From the NCBI GenBank assembly GCA_018000455.1, contig JAGNJW010000001.1, positions 1 through 64,000 on the forward strand: DNA of 64,000 nucleotides, written 5' to 3'. This document shows, in pieces, positions 26,126-33,668 of this stretch. Origin of the DNA: Acidobacteriota bacterium (lineage in GTDB: Bacteria; Acidobacteriota; Vicinamibacteria; Vicinamibacterales; UBA2999). The notes below the pieces were generated by a model. The model did not search any database. It was not told where the DNA came from and saw nothing but the letters and a program-made list of their open reading frames with translations. Position 1 is the stretch's first letter, and each line of letters starts with the position of its first letter. The translations under genes and the position numbers were made by a program.

Positions 26126-27157
26126 ATGAAGGACCACCTGGCGGTGGTCCTTCCTGCGCTCTCGCCCACGCTCGCCGGGACATCGGCGCGCGCCGCGCTC
26201 AGCGATTCTGCATCGCGCCTGCCGCCGTGCCCTGCCGGCGGCTTCGAGATCTCTCTGCGCCCTTGCTCCGATCGCGTGGACTTCCACCTGCTGGCCGATC
26301 GGTGGACCTCGCTCGCACGGCTGCTCGGATCGCCCCACGCGGGATGGGCCGGCGTCGCCCGAGTTGCCGACGCGTGGACCGCCGAGGACTCCCCGCTCGC
26401 CTCGAGCGTCATGGCGCTCATCCTGGAGTTCGATCTGGATCGCGTCGCACCCGAGACGCTGGCGCCGTGCGTCTTCTGCGCGCTCGAACCCGCGGCTGGC
26501 GAGCAACCAGACACTGTCAGGTCGGTGACAGCGCACCTGCTCGGGGAGGCCTCGCTCGCTGGCGTGGCGCCCGCCCTGGACGCCTGCCTTGCCGCGCTGC
26601 CCTCCGGCGCCGGCGTCAATCATGTCGGTGCGATGTGGTCGCGTCCCGAGCCATCCGTCCGGATCAACATCGGGGGCCTGGCGCCGAATCGCATTGCGCC
26701 GCTGGCGGCGCGGCTCGGCTGGCCGGGCGATCCCGTGGCGCTGGCACACATCGTCCACGGACTCGGCGCGGTGGTGGATTCGATCGAGCTGGCATGGGAC
26801 CTCGGAAGCGAGGTGCCCAGTCGGATCGGTCTCGAGTGCTTCCTCTCGGACACCGGTGACCCGGCGACACCTCGGTGGCCCATCGTGCTCGAACACATGA
26901 GCGGCCTGGCCCCCTGCGACCCCGCGAAGGTTCGCGCGCTGCTCGACTGGCCGGGGCTGACCCTGGCATCGGCGGGCCAGGCATGGCCGGCTGCGCTGCG
27001 GCTGACGGACGCCTTCCTCGCGGGACTCGCGACCAGCGCGTTCGTGCGCCGTATCAACCACGTGAAGGCCGTCGTCGAGGGCGACCACGTGGCGGAGGTC
27101 AAGGCCTACCCGATCTTCGGCCACCGCTGGCTGCCACGCGTCGCGCCCGCCGGCTAG
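26126..27157 (+). CDS. Unknown protein co-located with the lanthipeptide precursor
   Basis: A 343-residue protein. The ATG at 26126 has AAGGA 6 nt upstream and lies 8 bp after the precursor stop, so co-transcription is very likely. No signal peptide or membrane helix is apparent. I do not recognise a named domain. Readable conserved-looking segments are VDFHLLADRWTSLARLL, VNHVGAMWSRPEPSVRINI, PSRIGLECFLSD, WPIVLEHMSGLAPCDPAKV and FVRRINHVKAVVEGDHVAEV. I have a weak recollection of proteins with an IGLEC-type motif beside LanM and Nif11 genes, which would suit a leader-recognition or maturation partner, but this is not firm. The first codons lie inside a perfect 10-bp hairpin. Confidence 0.75.
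   Translation: MKDHLAVVLPALSPTLAGTSARAALSDSASRLPPCPAGGFEISLRPCSDRVDFHLLADRWTSLARLLGSPHAGWAGVARVADAWTAEDSPLASSVMALILEFDLDRVAPETLAPCVFCALEPAAGEQPDTVRSVTAHLLGEASLAGVAPALDACLAALPSGAGVNHVGAMWSRPEPSVRINIGGLAPNRIAPLAARLGWPGDPVALAHIVHGLGAVVDSIELAWDLGSEVPSRIGLECFLSDTGDPATPRWPIVLEHMSGLAPCDPAKVRALLDWPGLTLASAGQAWPAALRLTDAFLAGLATSAFVRRINHVKAVVEGDHVAEVKAYPIFGHRWLPRVAPAG
26129..26152 (+). promoter_or_regulatory. 10-bp perfect hairpin at the precursor/partner junction
   Basis: AAGGACCACC at 26129-26138 pairs perfectly with GGTGGTCCTT at 26143-26152 across a TGGC loop. It starts 12 nt after the precursor stop and directly after the ATG of the next gene. No T-run follows, so it is not a classical terminator. 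It may protect the precursor mRNA 3' end, cause partial termination, or limit translation of the downstream gene. Those roles are inferred; the pairing itself is seen. Confidence 0.6.
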
Positions 27158-27265
27158 CAGCCGGTCATGTCCGATACCACCGGCGCGCGCCAGGGCCGCA
27201 GGCATGGCAGCCGTCATGGACCTCGTGCGTCGGGGAATGCTACTGTGCCCAGGGAGGTGCGATTC

Positions 27266-27949
27266 ATGCTGTGGAAGGCAGGGTTCGCGGCCTGTCTGGT
27301 CATGGTTGGTGTCGTCGCCGGCGGACGCAGCCGGCCGCCGGCCGCGCTGCAGTCGCCGATGCCTGCCGCCGAGACGGCGGTGATCGAGGGGCGGGTCGAC
27401 ATCCCTCAGCCGAGGAAGCCGTCCCGCCTTCCCCATTACCCGAACCAGACGCAGCAGCCCGGTCCACCCGAGTCGCGCAAGGCGGCGGTCTATCTGAAAG
27501 GGACCTTCCCGCCCGGCCCGACACCACGCAGGATCACGCTCGGGCAGAAGGACCTCCAGTTCAATCCCGGGCTGCTCATCATCCAGCGCGGAACCCCGGT
27601 CGACTTCCCGAACCAGGACGACCTCTATCACAACGTGTTTTCGTATTCCAAGACGAAGCGGTTCGACCTGGGCCGGTATCGCAAGGACGAGAAGCCGCCG
27701 GTCATCACCTTCGATCGGGCCGGCATCGTGCGGCTCGCCTGCGAGATCCATGAGCACATGGAGGGCGTCATCCTCGTCGTCGACACGCCCTATTTCCAGA
27801 AGACGGATGCCGACGGGACGTTCCGCCTCGAGGGTCTTCCCGCGGGACGGTTCGTGCTCAAGGCCTGGGTGAGCGAGAAGCAGATGCACGAGCGGCCGGT
27901 CGAGCTCGTACCGGGCGCGAGGCTTCGAGTGGACTTCCGAACCCCGTGA
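27266..27949 (+). CDS. Exported cupredoxin (plastocyanin-like) protein
   Basis: A 227-residue protein. The start at 27266 follows AGGGAGGTGCGATTC and yields a signal peptide (FAACLVMVGVVAGG). An Ala/Pro-rich linker leads to a cupredoxin-like domain (about 50-180). It contains the copper ligands in the expected order: His in YHNVFSYS, then Cys, His and Met in LACEIHEHMEG. FNPGLLIIQRGTPVDFPNQD is the usual strand before the first ligand. The last 45 residues (TDADGTFRLEGLPAGRFVLK) form a carboxypeptidase-regulatory-like beta domain. It acts in the periplasm, probably in electron transfer or copper binding. Its stop overlaps the GTG start of the adenylate cyclase gene by 4 bp, marking the head of a three-gene operon. 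Confidence 0.85.
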   Translation: MLWKAGFAACLVMVGVVAGGRSRPPAALQSPMPAAETAVIEGRVDIPQPRKPSRLPHYPNQTQQPGPPESRKAAVYLKGTFPPGPTPRRITLGQKDLQFNPGLLIIQRGTPVDFPNQDDLYHNVFSYSKTKRFDLGRYRKDEKPPVITFDRAGIVRLACEIHEHMEGVILVVDTPYFQKTDADGTFRLEGLPAGRFVLKAWVSEKQMHERPVELVPGARLRVDFRTP

Positions 27950-29700
27950 TCAAGGTCCTCAGCTTTCGTCTCAAGCTGCTCGGCGCCATGATGCTCGTCG
28001 TGGCGGGAAGCGCCGCCATGACCTTGGTCACGCTGCAGCGTCGGGTCGAGGCCGGCTACGAGCGGCTGTTGCAGAAGCAGTTCGACCAGGCGATTGCGGC
28101 GTTCACCGCGTTCCAGGATGCCCGGCTCGAGTCCGTCAAGCGGCGGTGCCGGGAGCTGGGACAGTCGGTCCGTCTGCGTGCGGCGTTGCAGGCCGCGGCC
28201 GACGAGGGCGCGGTCGAGATCTTGTACGAGAACGCGACCGACGAGCTGCGCGATGTCCTCGAAGAGGCGTCGTTCTTCCGCTTCCTCGGGCCCGACGGTG
28301 GCATCCTGCTGCCGCCCGGGTCGACGTCCATGTCCGGCACCGAGGGGCTGAGCACGGCCTGGAAGGGCCTTCAGCATGCCGATCAGCAGACCGGGTTCCT
28401 CGTGCTGCCGACTTCCAGCGGGCCAGAACTGCAGGAGGTGATCGCCTCGAAGATCGTCCATCCGCTGACGGACGACACGCTCGGCGCGCTGGTCCTGGCG
28501 TTTCCCGTTCCCGAACTGGCGCCGCGCGAGCGGCCTGCCGTTCCGGACGACCAAGTCGCGAGCCCCGCGCTGCGCGAGGACACGATGCTGATGGGATTTT
28601 TCCTCGGCGGGCGCTTGTTCGCGCGGCCGGAGATTGATTCGACCGTTCAGCCCGGCGTCGTCGAGGACCGGTTGCGCCGGGCCACGGCCGACGCGCCCGC
28701 AGACGGTGACTTCCAGCTGACGTTCGGATTCGAACCGTATCGCTTTTTCTATCGTGCGACCGACCCCGCCTCGGCCCTGCCAACCGCCTACCAGGTCTCG
28801 ATGTACTCGCTGGCCGAAGAGCGTCGCGACCAGCGGCAACTCCGGCGTGCCGTCCTGGGGTTCGCGGCGCTCGGACTGGCGGGCGCCTTTGCGCTGGCAA
28901 CAGTCCTTTCCCACGGGCTGGCCATTCCGATTCGGGAGCTGGTCGCCGCCACTACCGAAGTCGGCCGGGGCAACCTGTCGGTGCAGGTGCCCGTCCGCAG
29001 CGCCGATGAACTCGGCCGGCTCGCGCATGCCTTCAACGACATGACGCTCGGGCTCGCCCAGAAGGAACGGTATCGGAACCTGCTCAACCTGGTGGCGGAC
29101 GAGTCGGTGGCCGAGCAGCTGCTCTCGGGCACGACGGTGGCGCTCGGCGGAGAGCGGCGCGACGTCACCGTGCTCTTCTGCGACATCCGCGGCTTCACCG
29201 AGCTGACGCGCCCGATGCCCCCCGAAGAAGTCATCGACATGCTCAACGAGCACATGACCACCCTCACGCGCGTCATCAAGGAACACGGCGGCGTGGTCGA
29301 CAAATTCGTCGGTGACTGCGTGATGGCGATTTTCGGCGCGCCGCTCAGCCATGGCGACGACGCCGTGGCGGCGGCGCGGTGTGCGGTGCGGATGATCGAC
29401 GAGCGCGAGCGCGAGAACCGCACGGCGCGGTACGTGCTGCGCGTCGGGATTGGCCTGGCCACCGGCCCCGTCGTCGCCGGGTGCATGGGGTCGGCGGACC
29501 GGTTGAACTACACGGTAGTCGGCGAGCGCGTCAACCTCGCGTCACGCCTGTGCGCCTGCGCCGGTCCCATGGAGATCGTGATCGACTCCAGTACGCGCGC
29601 GCGATTGCCCGAGTCGGCGGTAGCCGAAGCGCTTCCCGCCCTGCGGCTGAAGGGCTTCGGCGCCGGTGTGCCGGCGTTCCGGCTGGTCAAGTGGAGCTGA
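27946..29700 (+). CDS. Membrane adenylate/guanylate cyclase with periplasmic sensor and HAMP domain
   Basis: A 584-residue class III cyclase with a GTG start. Transmembrane helix 1 lies at about residues 10-30 (LLGAMMLVVAGSAAMTLVTL). A periplasmic sensor of about 250 residues follows. Helix 2 is at about 300-325 and HAMP at about 325-380 (IPIRELVAATTEVGRGNLSV, DELGRLAHAFNDM). The catalytic domain covers about 400-580. The metal aspartates are present (VLFCDIRGFTELT and GGVVDKFVGDCVMAIFGAP), as is the transition-state segment LNYTVVGERVNLASRL. Lys in DKFVGD fits ATP preference, so cAMP is the likely product. Overlap with the cupredoxin gene and a 2-bp gap to the porin-like gene suggest that the sensor domain monitors something these proteins handle. 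Confidence 0.92.
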   Translation: MIKVLSFRLKLLGAMMLVVAGSAAMTLVTLQRRVEAGYERLLQKQFDQAIAAFTAFQDARLESVKRRCRELGQSVRLRAALQAAADEGAVEILYENATDELRDVLEEASFFRFLGPDGGILLPPGSTSMSGTEGLSTAWKGLQHADQQTGFLVLPTSSGPELQEVIASKIVHPLTDDTLGALVLAFPVPELAPRERPAVPDDQVASPALREDTMLMGFFLGGRLFARPEIDSTVQPGVVEDRLRRATADAPADGDFQLTFGFEPYRFFYRATDPASALPTAYQVSMYSLAEERRDQRQLRRAVLGFAALGLAGAFALATVLSHGLAIPIRELVAATTEVGRGNLSVQVPVRSADELGRLAHAFNDMTLGLAQKERYRNLLNLVADESVAEQLLSGTTVALGGERRDVTVLFCDIRGFTELTRPMPPEEVIDMLNEHMTTLTRVIKEHGGVVDKFVGDCVMAIFGAPLSHGDDAVAAARCAVRMIDERERENRTARYVLRVGIGLATGPVVAGCMGSADRLNYTVVGERVNLASRLCACAGPMEIVIDSSTRARLPESAVAEALPALRLKGFGAGVPAFRLVKWS

Positions 29701-29702
29701 AG

Positions 29703-30884
29703 ATGCGGACAGGACTAGCGTTGCTCGTGTTGAGCCTGATCGTGCCGGTCCGGGCGTGGTCCCAGGGAGTGGCGGTGGGCAGTGCCGACGGCGCGGTGCA
29801 GATGGACATCACCGGCGTCATCGATCTCGAGGGGTACGACGTCTCGGCGCCGCCTCCCGGTCTCGTGTTCGGCGACGGCGGCACGGCAGCCAACCCGCGC
29901 CTGAGGCTCCACACTGGCGTCCGAATCGGCCAGCGCGCGTATGCCTTCGTCCAGTTGCGTGCCGACCGCGGCTTCGATCCGCTGCAGGCCGAGAGCGATG
30001 TTCGGGCCGACGAGTACTACCTGCGCCTGGCGCTGGTGAAGAACGGGCGCCTGAACCTCGTCGCCGGCAAATCGGCGACGCTGGTCGGCAACTGGGTGGC
30101 GCGTCACTATTCGTGGGACAACCCGTTGATCAACGCGCCGTTGCCATACGAGAACGTCACCATCATGTGGGATCGCTGGACGCCGTCCAGCCCCGAGGAG
30201 TTCCTGGGATACCTCCACCAGCCCGATCGAAAGGCAGACATGCTGCCGATGATCTGGGGGCCCGTGTACGCGACGGGGCTTTCGGCGCTCGGAACGGCAG
30301 GCCGATGGGACTACGGTGTCGAGGTCAAGAACGCGGGCCTGTCCTCCCGCCCCGCGGACTGGGATGCCGGCGCGACGGGCTGGCATCGTCCCACGGTGAG
30401 CGGACGCGCCGGGTTCCGGCCCAGCGCGGCGTGGAACATCGGCCTCTCCCTCAGCCAGGGGCATTACCTGACCGGCGATCCCGGCCAGACGCTTCTGTCC
30501 GGCGCACGGCTGGGCGACTTCCATCAGACGACGATCGGCCAGGACCTTGGCTACGCGCACGGCCACCTGCAGCTCTGGTCCGAGGTGTTCTGGTCGCAGT
30601 TCGAGGTTCAGCGCGTCGGCCGACTGACGACGTCCGCGTATTACGTCGAGGGCAAGTACAAGCTGACGCCGCGACTCTTCGTCGCTCTGCGGTGGGGCCA
30701 GCAGTTCTTCAGCGACGTGGGTGGGACGCCGTGGGACGGCCCCGCGTCACGGTCGGAGGTCGCCCTGGGCTATCGATTCGGCCGCCGTCTCCAGGCCAAG
30801 GCACAGTACGGGCGCACGATCGAGAACCGGCCGGTTGCCCAGGGTCGGCGTTTGGCGGCGCTTCAGATCACGATTCGGCTTTGA
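29703..30884 (+). CDS. Outer-membrane beta-barrel (porin-like) protein
   Basis: A 393-residue protein starting 2 bp after the cyclase stop, with a signal peptide (TGLALLVLSLIVPVRAWSQ). The rest is alternating amphipathic strands with turns, as in porin O/P-like barrels: RLHTGVRIGQRAYAFVQLRA, EYYLRLALVKNGRLNLVAGK, AWNIGLSLSQGHYLTGD and RSEVALGYRFGRRLQAKAQY. The C-terminus ends LAALQITIRL rather than a terminal Phe, but the last strand is of barrel type. The pore substrate is unknown. As the third gene of the cupredoxin/cyclase operon, it may supply or export the sensed compound (inference). Confidence 0.8.
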   Translation: MRTGLALLVLSLIVPVRAWSQGVAVGSADGAVQMDITGVIDLEGYDVSAPPPGLVFGDGGTAANPRLRLHTGVRIGQRAYAFVQLRADRGFDPLQAESDVRADEYYLRLALVKNGRLNLVAGKSATLVGNWVARHYSWDNPLINAPLPYENVTIMWDRWTPSSPEEFLGYLHQPDRKADMLPMIWGPVYATGLSALGTAGRWDYGVEVKNAGLSSRPADWDAGATGWHRPTVSGRAGFRPSAAWNIGLSLSQGHYLTGDPGQTLLSGARLGDFHQTTIGQDLGYAHGHLQLWSEVFWSQFEVQRVGRLTTSAYYVEGKYKLTPRLFVALRWGQQFFSDVGGTPWDGPASRSEVALGYRFGRRLQAKAQYGRTIENRPVAQGRRLAALQITIRL

Positions 30885-31204
30885 CCGTTCGGCGCGTATC
30901 GGCATGGGGCTCGCGCGCGCACGCTGGCGACGAGCCTCGGGCCGACGACCATCCAGATGCCACGGGCGCGGATCCAGGCGCCCGATGGGACGACCACCGA
31001 ATGGCGGAGCACGACGGTCCGGCGCTATCGGCGTCGGACGGTGCGCGTCGCCGAATGATTCTCGGCGTGAATCTCGCCGGAGCGAACACACGCCGCATCA
31101 AGGGCGCGCTCGCGCCGCTCCTGCGCAATGGCCCCTTGCCGACAGACGCGGTGTCGAGGACTACCGCCGGGCGATCACGCGCTCAACGCTTGTCCACCAC
31201 TTGA
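30885..31204. other. Intergenic sequence without a recognisable gene
   Basis: Downstream of the barrel gene there are open frames on both strands simply because stops are rare at this GC content. Their translations are Arg/Ala/Pro-rich and unlike any family I know. No terminator-like hairpin with a T-run, repeat or RNA gene was seen. It probably consists of decayed coding DNA, because a gene remnant follows directly. Confidence 0.5.
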
Positions 31205-31393
31205 CAGACGCGCCCCGGTCACCGCATCATCCTGCAGATTCAGAGCACGTGGTTCCTGCTCATCTTCATCAACCCTGGGAAGTTCCTGAACATCGACCAG
31301 GCCTCGGGGGCCGACTTCCAGAAGGCGGCGCAGCGCGTGTGCTACATGCGCCGTCTGCCCTCGTCCATCCTCGTCCGCGTGCTGCCGCGCTGA
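31205..31393 (+). pseudogene. C-terminal remnant of an S15-type (CocE/NonD) peptidase/esterase gene
   Basis: The plus-strand frame begins after a stop at 31202-31204 and reads HRIILQIQSTWFLLIFINPG, then KFLNIDQASGADFQKAAQRV, finishing ILVRVLP-Arg-stop. The C-terminal ends of S15-family X-Pro dipeptidyl-peptidases and CocE-like esterases carry the same succession: a VQVQSTWFP strand, RNPQKF, then DFQKATQRVY and a final VLP. Nothing upstream supports the catalytic domain, so only the tail survives. After it, 31394-31533 is featureless. Confidence 0.55.
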
Positions 31394-31533
31394 GCACCTC
31401 GATGCCCAGGCGTCTTGCGCGCGTGATCGAACCGGTGCCTGCGGCAGCCGGCCTGGCTGATGGTCGAGTGCCTGAGCGACCGGGTCGTGGCGTTGACCCG
31501 CGTGGTGGCGTCCCCGACCGTCAACGACCACTC

Positions 31534-32463
31534 ATGATCGAATGGGCGCTGGCGCTCGTCCGCACGTCGGACCTGGCGCGGCTGCCCGCGCACCTGCGGT
31601 TCGAGATAACGCCGTCAGGGCGACTAGGCGCGCAGCAGGTCGAGGCCCGCGAGGCCGCGACGGCGGCTTTCGGCCCGCCTGCGTGGACGCGCCTGTATTT
31701 CGGCCACGAGTTCTGCGAGCGCCGAGCCCCGTCGGTGGCCGAGGTCCGCCGCGCGTACGACGCGGCCGAGTCGGCTGGCCTCGCCTTCACGCTGCTGACC
31801 GGGCACGTTTCGGACCGGGGTCTCGACCAACTGCGGCCGGTTCTGGCGTGGCTGGCCGCGCTCAACAACCCGCGGGTGGAGGTCGTGGTCAACGACTGGG
31901 GTGTCGCCCGCGTGGTCACCCGTGGACACGCGCCGCTCACGCCGGTACTCGGCCGGTTGATGAACCGCATGCTCCGCGATCCCCGCGTGATGCCCGGCTT
32001 CGCGAGTGCCAGCGCGCCGGCCGACGCCTTGGCGGCCGTGCGGCAGTCGTCGCTCGCGGCGCCGGTGTTCCGCCGCCTGCTTTCGCGGCTCGGCGTGGCG
32101 CGCGTGGAGTTCGACAATCTGATCCAGGGCCTCGATATGGACTTCGCCGCTCTGGGCGTGGCCGCGTCACTCTACGTCCCCTACGGCTACGTCGTCACCG
32201 GCCGGGTCTGCGCGATCGGATCGCTCAGCCGGCCCGTGTCGGACCGCTTTCACGTGGCCGCCGACTGCCGGCGCGAGTGCCTGCGCTACACGGTCGTCCG
32301 GCAGGCCTCGGCATCGCCGTTCGACGGCGGGCATCGGGAGTATCTCGAGCGCGGCACGACGTGCTGCTACTACCAGGACACCGCGTCGATGGCGGCGGCA
32401 GGCGCCACGGCACGCGAGGCCGGCATCAGCCGCGTCGTCTACCAGCCCGACCTGCCCGTGTGA
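31534..32463 (+). CDS. U32-family protein resembling UbiV
   Basis: A 309-residue protein; the start at 31534 gives the natural family length (E. coli UbiV is 292). It has the U32 TIM-barrel style (LDQLRPVLAWLAALNNPRVE, VVVNDWGVARVV). Its cysteines follow the UbiV plan for a 4Fe-4S cluster: one in YFGHEFCERRAPS (residue 61), then VCAIGS, and further on DCRREC with C-x3-C spacing. A second Cys pair, TCCYYQ, lies near residue 290. UbiV pairs with UbiU to hydroxylate the ubiquinone ring without oxygen. Acidobacteriota generally use menaquinone, so the substrate here may differ. It is 5 bp upstream of the UbiU-like gene, which supports a heterodimer. Confidence 0.75.
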   Translation: MIEWALALVRTSDLARLPAHLRFEITPSGRLGAQQVEAREAATAAFGPPAWTRLYFGHEFCERRAPSVAEVRRAYDAAESAGLAFTLLTGHVSDRGLDQLRPVLAWLAALNNPRVEVVVNDWGVARVVTRGHAPLTPVLGRLMNRMLRDPRVMPGFASASAPADALAAVRQSSLAAPVFRRLLSRLGVARVEFDNLIQGLDMDFAALGVAASLYVPYGYVVTGRVCAIGSLSRPVSDRFHVAADCRRECLRYTVVRQASASPFDGGHREYLERGTTCCYYQDTASMAAAGATAREAGISRVVYQPDLPV

Positions 32464-32468
32464 GTGCG

Positions 32469-33497
32469 ATGAAGATCCTCTCGCCGGTCAGCGTCGTGGA
32501 TGAAGTGGACATGCTGGTGGACAGCGGTGCCGGCGAGCTGTACTGCGGGCTTCAGCCCCAGGACTGGACGAGCACTTACTCCGGCGCGCTGTGGATGAAC
32601 CGGCGCAGTCCGGCCGGCGCCAACCTGTCGAGCTTCGACGACCTCAGCGCGCTGGTGGGCCGGGCGCACGCCCACGCCGTGCCCGTGTTCCTCACGCTCA
32701 ACGCACCGGTGTACATCGAACGGCAGCTCCCGTATCTGGTCGACCTGGCGCGGCGGGCTCTCGACGAATGCGCAGTCGATGCGCTGATCGTGTCGGACCT
32801 TGCGCTGCTGCTGTCGCTCGCCGAGGCGGGGCTGGTCGGCCACGTGCACGTCAGCTCCGTCGCCAGCGCGCTCAACGCCGAGACCGTGCGCTTCTACGTC
32901 GATCTGGGCGTGGGGCGCGTGATCCTGCCGCGCGGCCTCAGCATCGCCGAGATCGGCCGGATCGCCAGCGACATCGCCGGCGAGGTGCCACTCGAGGTGT
33001 TCGTCCTCAACGACGGGTGCGCCTTCGAGGAGGGGCTGTGCCACACGCTGCATCACCACCGCGTGGGCGCCTTCTGCGTGGACATGGCCGGCTGGGCGCA
33101 CGAAGTCGAGCGAGCCGACGGCCGCCGGCTCGGCGAGGGCGAGCGGGCGAAGCTCGACGCGCACTTTCAGAGCCATCGCGAGTGGATCTGGCACCTCAAC
33201 GCGTGCGGTTCCACCGTGTCGGCGGGCGGCGTGCCGCTCGGCGCGTGCGGCGTCTGCGCCATCCCCGCGTTTCACGAACTCGGCATCGCCTCGGTGAAGA
33301 TCGCAGGCCGTCAGGCGTCGCCGCTCCGCAAGCTGCTCGGCCTGCGCCTGGTGCAGGGCACGCTCGCGCGTGTGAAAGACGGCGCGACGCCCGAGGCCGT
33401 GGCGGCGTGGGCTCTGCAGGCCCGCGGCACACGCGCCACCTGCGAGTCGGGCGTGATGTGCTACTACCGCTTCACGGCAGGCGAGCGTCCCTGTTAG
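32469..33497 (+). CDS. U32-family peptidase-like protein resembling UbiU
   Basis: A 342-residue U32 protein (E. coli UbiU is 331), starting MKILSPVSVVDEVDMLVDSG with ELYCGLQP, the usual first-strand motif. The barrel continues with LIVSDLALLLSLAEAGL and VHVSSVASALNAETVRFY. Cluster cysteines appear as NDGCAFEEGLCHTL (C-x6-C, the UbiU spacing), then FCVDMAGW and ACGVCAIPAF. The segment GIASVKIAGRQAS is the common U32 end-of-domain motif. It probably forms an iron-sulfur heterodimer with the preceding gene product. No UbiT-like SCP2 protein is adjacent. The downstream boundary lies 130 bp before the IS element. Confidence 0.85.
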   Translation: MKILSPVSVVDEVDMLVDSGAGELYCGLQPQDWTSTYSGALWMNRRSPAGANLSSFDDLSALVGRAHAHAVPVFLTLNAPVYIERQLPYLVDLARRALDECAVDALIVSDLALLLSLAEAGLVGHVHVSSVASALNAETVRFYVDLGVGRVILPRGLSIAEIGRIASDIAGEVPLEVFVLNDGCAFEEGLCHTLHHHRVGAFCVDMAGWAHEVERADGRRLGEGERAKLDAHFQSHREWIWHLNACGSTVSAGGVPLGACGVCAIPAFHELGIASVKIAGRQASPLRKLLGLRLVQGTLARVKDGATPEAVAAWALQARGTRATCESGVMCYYRFTAGERPC

Positions 33498-33625
33498 AGC
33501 TGCCACAGCGCGTCGTTCAGGTAGAATTCCACGCGCCAGAACCCCGGAGGGCCCAGGTCACCTTGGTTGGCCTTGTTGGGTTGGTGTGTCCTGAGCGAGC
33601 GCACGATCGGACGAGTCAGAGGACG

Positions 33626-33629
33626 CACC
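33626..33629. repeat. Target-site duplication CACC, left copy
   Basis: CACC directly abuts the left inverted repeat of the IS3-family element. The same four bases occur directly after the right inverted repeat (34940-34943). Duplications of 3-4 bp are usual for this family, so the element moved here as a unit and its ends have not been rearranged. Confidence 0.85.
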
Positions 33630-33656
33630 TGAAGCGTACCGGGTTCGTCGGAGACC
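33630..33656 (+). repeat. IS3-family terminal inverted repeat, left
   Basis: Positions 33630-33656 match the reverse complement of 34913-34939. Fourteen bases (TGAAGCGTACCGGG) are identical at the outer end and eight (CGGAGACC) at the inner end. Only the five bases between differ in part. This is the end downstream of orfB. Confidence 0.9.
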
Positions 33657-33668
33657 GGATTCGTTGAA

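Noticed and set aside
30721-31533. Extension of the UbiV-like frame upstream by 271 codons
   Set aside because: The extension overlaps the end of the barrel gene, is low-complexity and Arg-rich, and exceeds the family length; the start at 31534 gives the normal size.
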